DNA of 64,000 nucleotides, taken from contig NZ_WODA01000025.1 in the NCBI RefSeq assembly GCF_009729855.1, positions 682,001 to 746,000 of the forward strand, given 5' to 3'. The notes under the pieces were generated by a model. It ran no database searches. It saw only the letters and a program-made list of their open reading frames with translations, and was not told where the DNA came from. Position numbers and translations under genes: made by a program. This document shows, piece by piece, positions 34,223-46,136 of the stretch (position 1 is its first letter; the number at the start of each line of letters is the position of its first letter). This DNA comes from Agromyces luteolus. GTDB taxonomy: Bacteria > Actinomycetota > Actinomycetes > Actinomycetales > Microbacteriaceae.

Positions 34223-35995
34223 CTACGCGCCGAGCTGGAGGTTCGCACCGGGGATCGCCGCGAGGAGATCCTTCGTGTACTGCTCCCTGGGGTTCTCGAA
34301 CACCTCGTCGGTCGTCGCGGCCTCGACGATGCGCCCCTTCTGCATCACGCAGACGTGGTCGGCGATGACGCGCACGACCGCGAGGTCGTGCGTGATGAAG
34401 AGGTAGGTGAGGTCGAGCTCGGCCTGCAGGTCGGCGAGCAGGCGCAGGATCTGCGCCTGCACGAGCACGTCGAGCGCGGAGACGGCCTCGTCGAGGACGA
34501 CGATCTCGGGCTTCAGCGCCAGCGCACGCGCGATGGCGATGCGCTGCCGCTGGCCGCCTGAGAGCTCGTTCGGGTAGCGGCCCACGAGGGTCCGCGGCAG
34601 CGACACCTGGTCGAGCAGCTCGAACACGCGGGCACGGCGCGACGCGCGGTCGCCCACGCTGTGCGTGACCAGCGGCTCCGAGATGGTGTTGCCGATGTTG
34701 CGGAGCGGGTTCAGCGATCCGTACGGGTCCTGGAACACGGGCTGCATCCGGCTGCGGAGGTCGAAGAGCTCCTTGCCGGTGAGGCTCGCGAGGTCCTTCC
34801 CGCCCACGAGGATCTTGCCGCTCGTGGCATCCTCGAGCTTCAGCAGCATCTTCGCCACGGTGGACTTGCCCGAACCGGACTCGCCCACGAGCGCGGTGGT
34901 GGTGCCCTTCGGAATCTCGAAGGAGACCTTGTCGACCGCCGTGAAGTCGCCCGAACCGCGGATCTTGAAGACCTTCGTGAGGTCCTCGATCACGATCGCC
35001 GGCGGTTGCGCCATCGCGGCCTCGTGCGCCTCCGCACGGGCCTCGGCGGTCGCGATCAGGTCGATCGTGTCGGTCGTCGTCGCGGGCTCGGTGCCGAGTT
35101 CGTGCGCCCCGGCGGCCTCCTCGCCGTGGCTCGTCGCCTGGATGCGGCGCGAGGCGAGGCTCGGCGCCGCGGCGACGAGGCGCTGCGTGTAGGGGTGCTG
35201 CGGGTTCTGCAGGATCTCGAGCGACGGACCCGACTCGACGACCTTGCCCTTGTACATGACCACGAGCTGCTCGGCGCGCTCGGCCGCGAGGCCGAGGTCG
35301 TGCGTGATGAACAGCAGTGTCGTGCCGAGCTCGCGAGTCAGCGACTCGAGGTGGTCGAGGATGACGCGCTGCACCGTCACGTCGAGCGCCGACGTGGGCT
35401 CGTCCGCAATGAGCAGCTGCGGGTCGGCCGACAGGCCCATGCCGATGAGCACGCGCTGGCGCATGCCGCCGGAGAACTGGTGCGGGAACTGCTTGAGGCG
35501 GCGGTCCGCATCCTGCAGCCCGGCCTGCTTCAGAACCTCGATGGCGCGGGCGCGGACCTCCTTGCGGCCGGTCGCGATGCCGTTGGCCCTGATGGCCTCC
35601 TCGACCTGGAACCCGATCGACCAGACCGGGTTCAGGTTCGACATCGGGTCCTGGGGCACGAAGCCGATCTTGCGACCGCGGATCGACTCCATCTCCTTCT
35701 TCGACGCCTTGGAGATGTCCTGGCCGTCGAGGAGGATCTGGCCGCCCGCGATTCGACCCGAGCCGGGCAGCAGGTTGATGATCGCGTGCGCGGTCGTCGA
35801 CTTGCCCGAACCGGACTCGCCCACGATCGCGAGGCTCTGCCCGCGGTAGAGCGTGATGTTCACGCCGTCGACGGCCGTGACCTTGCCCTCCTGGGTCGTG
35901 AAGTCGACCTTGAGGTCCTTGATCTCGAGGAGCGGCCGCTCCTCTCCGTCGGGCGTGGAGTGCTTCACGTCGGTTCCGTTCACGGTCGAGGTCAT
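34223..35995 (-). CDS. Peptide ABC transporter ATP-binding protein, fused DppD-DppF type
   Basis: A 590-residue protein with two complete ATPase domains in one chain. Domain 1 has Walker A GESGSGKSTTA (about 58), signature FSGGMRQR and Walker B LLIADEP. Domain 2 has GESGSGKSTVA, LSGGQRQR and IVVLDEA. The C-terminal oligopeptide/dipeptide extension (PQHPYTQRLVAAAPSL) follows domain 1, and a linker of about 75 residues joins the halves. It energises the two permeases. The start overlaps the dppC-like gene stop (ATGA). Domain 2 reads DEAVSALD where most have DEPxSALD. Confidence 0.93.
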   Translation of the reverse strand: MTSTVNGTDVKHSTPDGEERPLLEIKDLKVDFTTQEGKVTAVDGVNITLYRGQSLAIVGESGSGKSTTAHAIINLLPGSGRIAGGQILLDGQDISKASKKEMESIRGRKIGFVPQDPMSNLNPVWSIGFQVEEAIRANGIATGRKEVRARAIEVLKQAGLQDADRRLKQFPHQFSGGMRQRVLIGMGLSADPQLLIADEPTSALDVTVQRVILDHLESLTRELGTTLLFITHDLGLAAERAEQLVVMYKGKVVESGPSLEILQNPQHPYTQRLVAAAPSLASRRIQATSHGEEAAGAHELGTEPATTTDTIDLIATAEARAEAHEAAMAQPPAIVIEDLTKVFKIRGSGDFTAVDKVSFEIPKGTTTALVGESGSGKSTVAKMLLKLEDATSGKILVGGKDLASLTGKELFDLRSRMQPVFQDPYGSLNPLRNIGNTISEPLVTHSVGDRASRRARVFELLDQVSLPRTLVGRYPNELSGGQRQRIAIARALALKPEIVVLDEAVSALDVLVQAQILRLLADLQAELDLTYLFITHDLAVVRVIADHVCVMQKGRIVEAATTDEVFENPREQYTKDLLAAIPGANLQLGA

Positions 35996-36942
35996 CGCTG
36001 CGCCCTCGCCTTCGGGTCGAGCGCGTCGCGGACGACCTCGCCGAGCATGATGAAGCTCAGCACGGTCACCGACAGCGCGATGGAGGGCAGGATCAGGGTC
36101 TGCGGGTTGGTCCGCAGGTCGACCTGGGCCTGGCTGATGTCGTTGCCCCACGACATCGTGCTCGACGGCAGTCCGACGCCGAGGAACGACAGGGTCGCCT
36201 CGGCGACGATCGCCGACGCGAGCGAGATCGTCGTGATCACGATCACCGGGGCGATCGAGTTCGGGAGCACGTGCCGGATCAGGATGCGGAGCCGCGTGAC
36301 GCCGACGGCGGTGGCCGCCATGACGAAGTCGGAGTTCTTCACCCTGAGGATCTCGGCCCTCAGCACACGCGCCGTCGCCGGCCACGCGAAGATGCCGATC
36401 GCCAGGGAGATCGTCCACACGCTCGCGTACTGCGAGAGCACCGACATGATGACGACCGCGGCGAGGATGTAGGGGATCGAGAAGAAGATGTCGCCGAGAC
36501 GGGACAGGACCGCGTCGACCCACCCGCCGTAGAAGCCCGCGAGCGCACCGAAGAAGATGCCGAGCGAGGCGACGAGGAAGGTCACGATGAGGCCGACCGA
36601 GAGCGACGTCGACGTGCCGTGGATGATCCGCGAGTAGATGTCGCAGCCCTGCCGGTTGTAGCCGAGCACGCTGCCGTCACCGGGACCCTGGTTGCTCAGC
36701 GAGAGCTGGCAGAACCGCGGGTCGACGCTCGTGAAGAGCGTCGGGAAGAGCGCCACGACCACGATCAGGACGATCAGGGCCGACGAGATCCAGAACATCG
36801 GACGCTTGCGCACGTCGCGCCAGGCGTCGGTCCAGAGGTTCGTGGGCTTGCCCTCGGCCTTGACGGAGTCGATCGCGACGAGCGGAGTCTCGTCGATGGG
36901 CGCGACGAAGTGCGCCTGAGCGGGGCGGGTGTTACTTGGCAT
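35992..36942 (-). CDS. Peptide ABC transporter permease, DppC type
   Basis: A 316-residue inner-membrane permease with an N-terminal OppC_N segment (MFWISSALIVLIVVVALFPT) and a binding-protein-dependent transport domain carrying the EAA loop (RVLRAEILRVKNSDFVMAA and following). An extracellular loop between helices 1 and 2 contains a Cys-rich segment (RFCQLSLSNQGPGDGS, RQGCDIYSR) usual for this subfamily. It overlaps the upstream permease by 11 nt and the downstream ATPase by 4 nt. Confidence 0.93.
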   Translation of the reverse strand: MPSNTRPAQAHFVAPIDETPLVAIDSVKAEGKPTNLWTDAWRDVRKRPMFWISSALIVLIVVVALFPTLFTSVDPRFCQLSLSNQGPGDGSVLGYNRQGCDIYSRIIHGTSTSLSVGLIVTFLVASLGIFFGALAGFYGGWVDAVLSRLGDIFFSIPYILAAVVIMSVLSQYASVWTISLAIGIFAWPATARVLRAEILRVKNSDFVMAATAVGVTRLRILIRHVLPNSIAPVIVITTISLASAIVAEATLSFLGVGLPSSTMSWGNDISQAQVDLRTNPQTLILPSIALSVTVLSFIMLGEVVRDALDPKARAQR

Positions 36943-37861
36943 AGCGGATCCTCGGGTCGAGAACGGCGTACAGCAGATCCACCAGCAGGTTGATGACGAG
37001 GTAGATCAGCACCATGACGGTCACGAACGAGACGACGGTCGGTCCCTCGCCGCGGATGATGGCCTGGTACAGGGTTCGTCCCACGCCGGGGACGTTGAAG
37101 ATGCCCTCGGTGACGGTCGCGCCGACCATGAGCACGCCGAAGTCGACGGCGAGGTAGGTCACGACGGGGATCAGCGAGTTGCGCAGGATGTGGACGGGGA
37201 CGATGCGTCGGCGCGACAGTCCCTTGCTCGCGGCGGTGCGAACGAAGTCCTGTCCTCCTGTGTCGATGACCGACGCCCTTGTCAGTCGGACGATCTGGGC
37301 GAAGCTGATCGTCGCCAGCACGATGGCCGGAAGTATGAGGTCCTGGATCGGCGCACCCGGACCCACCGTGGTCCGGAACCAACCGAGCTGGATGCCGAAG
37401 ACGTACTGCGCGACGAACGCGACGACGAAGACCGGCAGCGAGATGAGGATCAGGCTGACGACGAGGAAGCTCGCGTCGAAGATCCCGCCCTTGCGGAGGC
37501 CCGAGACGAGCCCGATGGCGATGCCGAAGACCATCTCGATGAGCACCGCGAGGATCGCGAGGCGGAGGGTGACGGGGAACGTCTCCGCGAGGATCTCGGA
37601 GACCGGCTGACCGGAGAACGAGACGCCGAAGTCGCCCTGGAAGATGCCCGCCAGGAACAGCAGGTACTGCACGATGAACGGCTGGTCGAGGTTGTACCGC
37701 TCGCGGACGGCCTCGAGCACCTGGGGCGGAGGGGTCTTGTCGCCGAACAGGGCGACGACGGGGTCGCCCGGCATGGCGAAGACCATGAAGTAGATCAGGA
37801 AGGTGGTGCCGAGCAGCACAGGGATCGCCTGGAGCAGTCGGCGCGCGATGTAGCCGGCCAT
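36932..37861 (-). CDS. Peptide ABC transporter permease, DppB type
   Basis: A 309-residue permease of the DppB/OppB family: N-terminal helix IARRLLQAIPVLLGTTFLIY, then MPGDPVVALFGD, and six membrane helices with EAA motif RLTRASVIDTGGQDFVRTA. Followed directly by the DppC-type permease with an 11-nt overlap. Translation start ATG 37861 has a weak ribosome site. A stem-loop and a 9-codon upstream frame lie between it and the binding-protein gene, suggesting post-transcriptional control of permease level. Confidence 0.93.
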   Translation of the reverse strand: MAGYIARRLLQAIPVLLGTTFLIYFMVFAMPGDPVVALFGDKTPPPQVLEAVRERYNLDQPFIVQYLLFLAGIFQGDFGVSFSGQPVSEILAETFPVTLRLAILAVLIEMVFGIAIGLVSGLRKGGIFDASFLVVSLILISLPVFVVAFVAQYVFGIQLGWFRTTVGPGAPIQDLILPAIVLATISFAQIVRLTRASVIDTGGQDFVRTAASKGLSRRRIVPVHILRNSLIPVVTYLAVDFGVLMVGATVTEGIFNVPGVGRTLYQAIIRGEGPTVVSFVTVMVLIYLVINLLVDLLYAVLDPRIRYAK

Positions 37862-37971
37862 GGATCAGGCCCCGCGTTCTGCGTGTGTTGACATTGTTGA
37901 AGAAAACCTCACCGTTATGGGAGTGCGCACACACGATGTTACGCGCCTCGGCACACCCCGGATACGTGGGA

Positions 37972-38004
37972 GTGGGGCGGCGATCCACTGGACCGCCGCC
38001 CCAC
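37972..38004 (-). terminator. Stem-loop between binding-protein and permease genes
   Basis: 11-bp arms GTGGGGCGGCG and CGCCGCCCCAC with an 11-nt loop, 43 nt after the binding-protein stop. Likely a partial terminator or 3' stabiliser that gives more binding protein than permease. Confidence 0.55.
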
Positions 38005-38046
38005 GGGCGTCAGAGAGTCTAACCCCCTGAAACCGCTGATCGAGAA

Positions 38047-39666
38047 TTACTCGCTCTTGGTGACCTCGTAGTAGAGGGGCACCGAGTTCCAGCCGAACTG
38101 GACGTTCTCGACCTGCTCGCCCCACGCGCCGTTGACGGTGGAGTACCAGAGCGGGATCGCGGGGAGGTCCTCGAAGAGGATCTCCTGCGCCTGCTGGAAC
38201 TTCTCGATGCCCGCCTCGACCTCGGTCTCGCTGAGGCCTTCGTTGATGAGGGCGTCGAACTCGGGGTTCGAGTAGTCACCGTCGTTCGAACCGGCGCCGG
38301 TCACGTAGATCGGTCCGAGGAAGTTGGAGAGCGACGGGTAGTCGGCCTGCCAACCGGTGCGGAAGCCGGTCTCGATGGCGCGGTCGGTGATGGCGGTGCG
38401 GAACTCGGCGAACGTCGGGTACGGAGCACCCGAAGCGTCGATGCCGAGCTCGTTCTTGATCTGGTTGGTCACTGCGTCGACCCAGCCCTGGTGGCCGCCG
38501 TCGGCGTTGTAGCCGATCTGGAACGAACCCTCCCACGGGCTGATGGCGTCGGCCTCGGCCCACAGCTCCTTGGCGAGCTCCGGGTCGTACTCGAGGACCT
38601 CGCTACCGGGGATGTCCTCCGAGTAGCCGTCGATGACCGGCGACGTGAAGTCGTGGGCCGGCGTACGGGTGCCCGAGAAGATCACGTCGGTGACCTCTTC
38701 GCGGTTGATCGCGTGCGAGATCGCGGCGCGGCGGAGCTTGCCCTCCTCGCCACCGAAGTGCGCGAGACGGTCCGGGACCACGAACGACTGGAAGATCGCC
38801 GCGCCCTGGGTGACGGAGCGGTCGCCGAACTCGTCCTGGAAGGTCGAGAGCGCGCTGTCCGGGATGGCGTCGAGCACGTCGAGGTTGCCACCCTGGAGGT
38901 CGGCGTACGCCGCGTCCTGCGTGGCGTAGAAGATGATCGAGAGACCACCGTTGACCGCCTGGCGGTCACCCTGGTAGTCCTCGTTCACCACGAGGTCGAT
39001 GCGCTCGTTGTGCTTCCACGCACCCTCGCCGTCGAGCATGTAGGGGCCGTTGCCGATCGGGTTCTCACCGAAGGCGTCGAGGTCCTCCCACGCCGCCTCG
39101 GGCAGCGGGAAGAACGCCGAGTAGCCGAGTCGCAGCGGGAAGTCGGACTCCGGCTGCTTCAGGGTCACGGTGAAGGTCTTGTCGTCCACGACCTCGAGGC
39201 CCGAGAGCTCGTCGACGTTCTCGTCGTAGCTGAAGCCCTCGATCGAGTCGAAGAAGTAGCTCGAGAGCTGCGCGTTGTCGAGCGCGGCGCCGTAGTTCCA
39301 GGCCTTGACGAACGACTCGGCGGTGACGTCCTCGCCGTTCGTGAACGTCTGGCCGTCCTTGATGGTGATGGTGTACGTCTGCGCGTCGTCGGTCTCGATC
39401 GACTCCGCCATGTCGTTGTGCGGAGCACCCTCGCCGTCGTAGTAGACCAGGCCGGCGAAGATCGAGTCGAGGATCTTGCCTCCACCGGTCTCGTTCGTGT
39501 TGGTCGGGATCAGCGGGTTCTGGGGCTCAGAGCCGTTGGTCGTGATGATCGCGGTCGAGTCGCCGGCCGGGGCGGTCGGCTCGTTGCTGGACGAGCAACC
39601 GGCGAGCGTGAGCGCACCGGCCGCCGCAAGAGCAATGGCGGCAACGCCGATTCTCTTGATCTTCAA
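38047..39666 (-). CDS. Peptide ABC transporter substrate-binding lipoprotein
   Basis: A 539-residue family 5 extracellular solute-binding protein (DppA/OppA type). Signal peptide with lipobox TLAGC (Cys24). The core contains TDDAQTYTITIKDGQTFTNG, the family-5 signature region, and RRAAISHAINREEVTDVIF. TTG start codon, supported by a perfect AGGAGG 4 nt upstream. First gene of the operon with permeases and fused ATPase. Probably binds peptides; the ligand is not determined. Confidence 0.95.
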   Translation of the reverse strand: MKIKRIGVAAIALAAAGALTLAGCSSSNEPTAPAGDSTAIITTNGSEPQNPLIPTNTNETGGGKILDSIFAGLVYYDGEGAPHNDMAESIETDDAQTYTITIKDGQTFTNGEDVTAESFVKAWNYGAALDNAQLSSYFFDSIEGFSYDENVDELSGLEVVDDKTFTVTLKQPESDFPLRLGYSAFFPLPEAAWEDLDAFGENPIGNGPYMLDGEGAWKHNERIDLVVNEDYQGDRQAVNGGLSIIFYATQDAAYADLQGGNLDVLDAIPDSALSTFQDEFGDRSVTQGAAIFQSFVVPDRLAHFGGEEGKLRRAAISHAINREEVTDVIFSGTRTPAHDFTSPVIDGYSEDIPGSEVLEYDPELAKELWAEADAISPWEGSFQIGYNADGGHQGWVDAVTNQIKNELGIDASGAPYPTFAEFRTAITDRAIETGFRTGWQADYPSLSNFLGPIYVTGAGSNDGDYSNPEFDALINEGLSETEVEAGIEKFQQAQEILFEDLPAIPLWYSTVNGAWGEQVENVQFGWNSVPLYYEVTKSE

Positions 39667-39740
39667 TGTTCCTCCTGTGAGATGAGCGCACGACTGTTCG
39701 ATTCGTGGTCGAGCAGGGGGGCGCTGGTAGGTGAATCGAG

Positions 39741-39746
39741 ACTATA
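39741..39746 (-). promoter_or_regulatory. -10 element of the peptide transporter operon
   Basis: TATAGT on the minus strand, about 75 nt before the TTG start, in an unusually AT-rich patch. Only a weak -35 is visible. Confidence 0.5.
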
Positions 39747-39878
39747 AGGGGGTCCCGGCCGAACAAACTTCACGGCGGAACCGTTACCGAGGCGCAATCT
39801 TGCGACAGGGTGATGCGCAGATGAGCAGCCGTCGACGCACGATTCTTGCGCCTCGAGCGCTCGTGCGAGGATTGCCGC

Positions 39879-40643
39879 ATGCCTGCGGCACGACGTCTCC
39901 GCATCGAGGTGGCCATCGTGCTCGCGCTCTCGCTCGGGGCGTCCGCCGTCTACTCGATCGTCGCGATCGTCGCCCGGCTCACCGCCGAACGCCCGCTCGG
40001 CGAGCAGAGCGCCGCGCTCAACCAGTCCCGTTCGACGCGGGAGTGGCTCGACCTCACCTACCAGCTCCTCGACTTCGTCTTCGGCCTGGCGGTCGTGGCG
40101 CTCGTCCTCTACCTGCTCTGGCAGCCGGGCCGCAGCCCGTTCCGCCGCATCGGGTTCGACCTGACGCGACCGGGGCGGGACGCGGCATCCGGCCTGCTGC
40201 TCGCCGCCGTCATCGGCGTGCCGGGTCTCGCGCTCTACGCAGCCGGGCGGGCGTTCGGCTTCACCGTGGCGATCGTGCCGCAGCCGCTCGACACCTATTG
40301 GTGGACGATCCCGGTCCTCGTGCTGGCCGCGCTGAAGGCGGCGCTCACCGAGGAGCTCATCGCCGTCGGCTACCTCTTCACCCGCCTCCGCGAGCTCGGC
40401 GTCGGCCCGTGGGCGACCATCCTCTCGAGCGCGCTCCTCCGCGGCAGCTACCACCTGTACCAGGGCTTCGGCGGCTTCATCGGCAACGCGATCATGGGCG
40501 TCGTGTTCGGCTGGGCCTACACGCGCTGGGGCCGCACGATGCCGCTGGTCATCGCGCACTGGCTCCTCGACATCGTGAGCTTCGTCGGCTACCCGCTCGC
40601 GGTCGGCTGGTGGCCGGGGCTCTTCGCGCCGCCCGCGGACTGA
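39879..40643 (+). CDS. CPBP family intramembrane glutamic endopeptidase
   Basis: A 254-residue membrane protein with six or more helices and the CPBP/Abi (Rce1-like) motifs: ALTEELIAVGYLFTRL (catalytic Glu pair), RGSYHLYQGFGGF (motif 2 with His) and VIAHWLLDIVSF (motif 3 His). Bacterial members process or protect peptides or act as maturases; the target here is unknown. ATG 39879 has a near-match -10 (GAGGAT) 6 nt upstream. The 3' end overlaps the convergent next gene by 55 nt. Confidence 0.88.
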   Translation: MPAARRLRIEVAIVLALSLGASAVYSIVAIVARLTAERPLGEQSAALNQSRSTREWLDLTYQLLDFVFGLAVVALVLYLLWQPGRSPFRRIGFDLTRPGRDAASGLLLAAVIGVPGLALYAAGRAFGFTVAIVPQPLDTYWWTIPVLVLAALKAALTEELIAVGYLFTRLRELGVGPWATILSSALLRGSYHLYQGFGGFIGNAIMGVVFGWAYTRWGRTMPLVIAHWLLDIVSFVGYPLAVGWWPGLFAPPAD

Positions 40644-41065
40644 CCGACGGGCGCTTCGGGCCGAACGGGCGCGGTCGACGGATGCCGCGGGCGCGGCGCA
40701 TCGGCCACGTGCCGGGCTCCGGCGAGCGCGACCACGGTCGCGGGCATCGGCGGCAGCGTCTCCTCCGGCGGTTCGACGCGCAGGTCGGAGTCGTTCGAGC
40801 GCACGAGCGCGCCGTCGATCCAGCTGCGACGGCCGGGCGTGCAGACGGCGGAGAACTGCTCGGCTCCCCCGTAGAAGCCGCCGCGCGACAGGTCGCTGAA
40901 CGACTCGGCCCGTCGGAGCGCGTCGGCCAGGGCGGGGTTCCGGCGGTCCAGCATCCCGGCGCGCTGCTCGAGGCCCGTCATGCGCGACGCGCCGATCGTG
41001 CAGCCCACCATCACGCCCACGAATCCGAGCGTGGCGAGCGCCGCCACGAGGTCGATCGGGATCAT
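40589..41065 (-). CDS. Hypothetical membrane-anchored protein
   Basis: A 158-residue protein with one N-terminal membrane helix (IDLVAALATLGFVGVMVGCTIG) and a soluble part rich in Pro/Ala toward the end. A central segment (FYGGAEQFSAVCTPGRRSWIDGALV) has no domain that I recognise. ATG 41065 has GAGGGG 6 nt upstream and a TACACT -10 behind it. The last 55 nt overlap the 3' end of the CPBP gene on the opposite strand, so the C-terminal 18 codons are constrained by both genes. Function unknown. Confidence 0.68.
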   Translation of the reverse strand: MIPIDLVAALATLGFVGVMVGCTIGASRMTGLEQRAGMLDRRNPALADALRRAESFSDLSRGGFYGGAEQFSAVCTPGRRSWIDGALVRSNDSDLRVEPPEETLPPMPATVVALAGARHVADAPRPRHPSTAPVRPEAPVGQSAGGAKSPGHQPTASG

Positions 41066-41093
41066 GCGCACCCCCTCAGTGCGAGTGATCCTC

Positions 41094-41099
41094 AGTGTA
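41094..41099 (-). promoter_or_regulatory. -10 element of the hypothetical membrane protein gene
   Basis: TACACT on the minus strand, 28 nt before the start codon. Confidence 0.4.
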
Positions 41100-41206
41100 C
41101 TCCCGGGGGGCGACGGCGGGACGGCCCGGATGCCGCGGCGGCGGCCGGGGCGCACGATGGCTGCGGCCGTTCGAAGCGGCCCCAGCCAGCCTGAGGAGAA
41201 GGAACC

Positions 41207-41395
41207 ATGGACCTCGCACACGCGCTCAGCGCGGGCGGCCTCGCCGGCCGTCGCACCGACCACCGCTTCACCGCGGACGAGGCCGAGATCCGCGAGGCCG
41301 AGCAGCGCGTGGCCCGCCGTCGAGCGGCCGCGGTCGAGCGACGACCGGTCGTGTTCGCCGAGCGGGGCCGGCACGCCGCGCCGCGAACGGCCTGA
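41207..41395 (+). CDS. Small basic protein, unknown
   Basis: A 62-residue Arg/Ala/Glu-rich protein (MDLAHALSAGG... helical centre EIREAEQRVARRR) with no recognised domain. A strong ribosome site GAGGAGAAGG lies 6 nt upstream of the ATG, and the length and codon use are consistent with a real gene. It ends 6 nt before the stop of gcvP on the opposite strand. No function can be proposed. Confidence 0.65.
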   Translation: MDLAHALSAGGLAGRRTDHRFTADEAEIREAEQRVARRRAAAVERRPVVFAERGRHAAPRTA

Positions 41396-41401
41396 CGACC
41401 G

Positions 41402-44299
<2,898 letters not shown>

Positions 44300-44315
44300 C
44301 GTCTTCCTTGTCGTT

Positions 44316-44354
44316 CGCTGGTCGAGGAGCGGGCCGAGCCCGCGGCTCGAGACC
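44316..44354. repeat. 39-bp REP-like palindromic element A
   Basis: Starts CGCTGGTCGAG and ends CTCGAGACC with a GCGGGC-CGA-GCCCGC hairpin inside. It lies between gcvH and gcvP and matches element B at 46098 in length and in end motifs (CGAG...CGAGA). Confidence 0.5.
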
Positions 44355-44725
44355 TACTCGCCGGTCAGGGCGCGGTACTCGTCGAGGCTGAGCAGGGCGG
44401 GCAGCGACGTGGTCGTGAGCTTCAGGAGCCATCCGTCGCCGAAGGGGTCGCTGTTGACCAGCTCGGGGGTGTCGACGACGGCCTGGTTCGACTCGACGAC
44501 CTCGCCGTCGACCGGGGCGAACAGCTCGCCCACCGACTTGGTCGACTCGATCTCGCCGACGACGGTGCCGGCGACGACGGTGCTGCCGGCGTCGGGCAGG
44601 TCGACGTAGACGACGTCGCCGAGCTTCTCGGCGGCGTAGTCGGTGATGCCGACGGTGACGGTGTCGCCGTCGACCTTCACCCACTCGTGCTCGGCGGTGT
44701 ACTGCAGTTCGCTGCGGTCGGTCAT
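44354..44725 (-). CDS. gcvH: Glycine cleavage system H protein
   Basis: A 123-residue lipoyl carrier. The attachment site is Lys63 in [12 protein letters not shown]-terminal [23 protein letters not shown] and C-terminal [21 protein letters not shown] complete the standard fold. It shuttles the aminomethyl group between GcvP, GcvT and the L protein. Middle gene of the operon, 61 nt after gcvT. Confidence 0.97.
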   Translation of the reverse strand: MTDRSELQYTAEHEWVKVDGDTVTVGITDYAAEKLGDVVYVDLPDAGSTVVAGTVVGEIESTKSVGELFAPVDGEVVESNQAVVDTPELVNSDPFGDGWLLKLTTTSLPALLSLDEYRALTGE

Positions 44726-44786
44726 GGGGTGCTCCTCGTGGTCGTGTGGTGCTGGTCCGGCGACGCGGCCGCCGGCGGGTTCGTGG

Positions 44787-45965
44787 TCAGGCGCCGCGCT
44801 TGTAGAAGGGCAGTGCGGTGACGGATGCCGCGACGCGCGTGCCGCGGACGTCGACGAAGAGCGACGAGCCGACCTCCGCGAACCCGGGGGCGACGAAGGC
44901 CATCGCGACGGGGTGGCCGAGCGTGGGCGAGAGGGCGCCGGAGGTGACCTCGCCGACCCGGTCGGCGTCGTCGCCCGCACCGTCGAAGACGGCGTACCCG
45001 GCGCGCGCCGCGCGGCGGCCCTCCGCGGTGAGGCCGACGAGCACGGGCGCGTCGTCGGCGGGGCCCTGCTCGATCGCCGTCCGGCCGACGAAGTCGCCCT
45101 CCTTGGTCAGTGCGACGACGCGGCCGAGGCCGGCCTGCACGGGGAGGATGTCGCGCGAGAGCTCGTGGCCGTACAGCGGCATGCCCGCCTCGAGGCGGAG
45201 CGTGTCGCGGCTCGCGAGGCCGCAGGGCACGACACGCGGCCCGCCGGTCTCCTGGAGCGCCTCCCACAGGGCCTTCGCGCGCTCGGGCGCGACGTAGAGC
45301 TCGAAGCCGTCCTCGCCGGTGTAGCCGGTCCGGGCGACGAGCACGGGCTCGCCCTCCCAGGTCGCGGCGATCGCGCGGTAGTACTTCAGCGCGGCGACGG
45401 CGTCGACGAAGTCCTCCTCGTCGTTGCCCGGGCCCTCGATGCCGAAGCCCGGGGTCTGCTGGAGCACCTCGAGCGCATCGGGACCCTGCAGGGCGACGAG
45501 CGCGATGTCGTCGGACTCGTCGAAGACGTCGGCCTCGAACGGCGCGGTGCGAGCACGGAGCTCCTCGGCGACGACGTGGCGGTTCGCGGCGTTCGCGACG
45601 ACCATGTAGCGGTCGGGCCCGGTCCGGTAGATCACGAGGTCGTCGATGACCCCGCCGTCGCGGGCGAGGAGGAGCGAGTACTTGGCCTGGCCCTCGACGA
45701 TCGCCGACAGCTTGCCGGCGAGCGCGTAGTCGAGGGCGTCGGATGCCTCGGGCCCGACGACCACGATCTCGCCCATGTGCGAGAGGTCGAAAAGGCCGGC
45801 GTGCTCGCGCACGGCGTGGTGCTCGGCGAGGTCGCTGGAGTAGCGGACCGGCATCTGCCAGCCGGCGAAGTCGGTGAACGACGCGCCCGCGGCGCGGTGC
45901 ACCTCGTCGAGGGGGCTGCGGCGCTCGGTGGTGCCGGTTTCGGTGGTTCCGGGTGCGTCGGTCAC
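44787..45965 (-). CDS. gcvT: Glycine cleavage system aminomethyltransferase
   Basis: A 392-residue tetrahydrofolate-dependent T protein releasing ammonia and forming methylene-THF. Motifs: [34 protein letters not shown], the folate-site [12 protein letters not shown] and [23 protein letters not shown] start with GGAG 5 nt upstream. This ribosome site can pair with the 3' end of the riboswitch. First gene of gcvTHP. Confidence 0.96.
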   Translation of the reverse strand: MTDAPGTTETGTTERRSPLDEVHRAAGASFTDFAGWQMPVRYSSDLAEHHAVREHAGLFDLSHMGEIVVVGPEASDALDYALAGKLSAIVEGQAKYSLLLARDGGVIDDLVIYRTGPDRYMVVANAANRHVVAEELRARTAPFEADVFDESDDIALVALQGPDALEVLQQTPGFGIEGPGNDEEDFVDAVAALKYYRAIAATWEGEPVLVARTGYTGEDGFELYVAPERAKALWEALQETGGPRVVPCGLASRDTLRLEAGMPLYGHELSRDILPVQAGLGRVVALTKEGDFVGRTAIEQGPADDAPVLVGLTAEGRRAARAGYAVFDGAGDDADRVGEVTSGALSPTLGHPVAMAFVAPGFAEVGSSLFVDVRGTRVAASVTALPFYKRGA

Positions 45966-46097
45966 GAGTTCTCCAGGATCGCGCGGATCACGCGGCGGTC
46001 GCCGCGGAAGAACTCCCCCTCTGTCATGGGCCTGAGAGCTTCGCGACGCTCCGGGGGAGCTGTGCTTTCACCTTCGGCGGCTCACGACGAACGGGAG

Positions 46098-46136
46098 GAT
46101 CTCGATACGGGCCGACGTCGTCGGTCCTACTCGATC
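46098..46136. repeat. 39-bp REP-like palindromic element B in the riboswitch linker
   Basis: Begins GATCTCGATAC, ends CTACTCGATC, with inner GCCGAC/GTCGG arms. It lies between the two aptamers. Same length as element A at 44316, with similar CTCGA-based ends. Confidence 0.5.
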
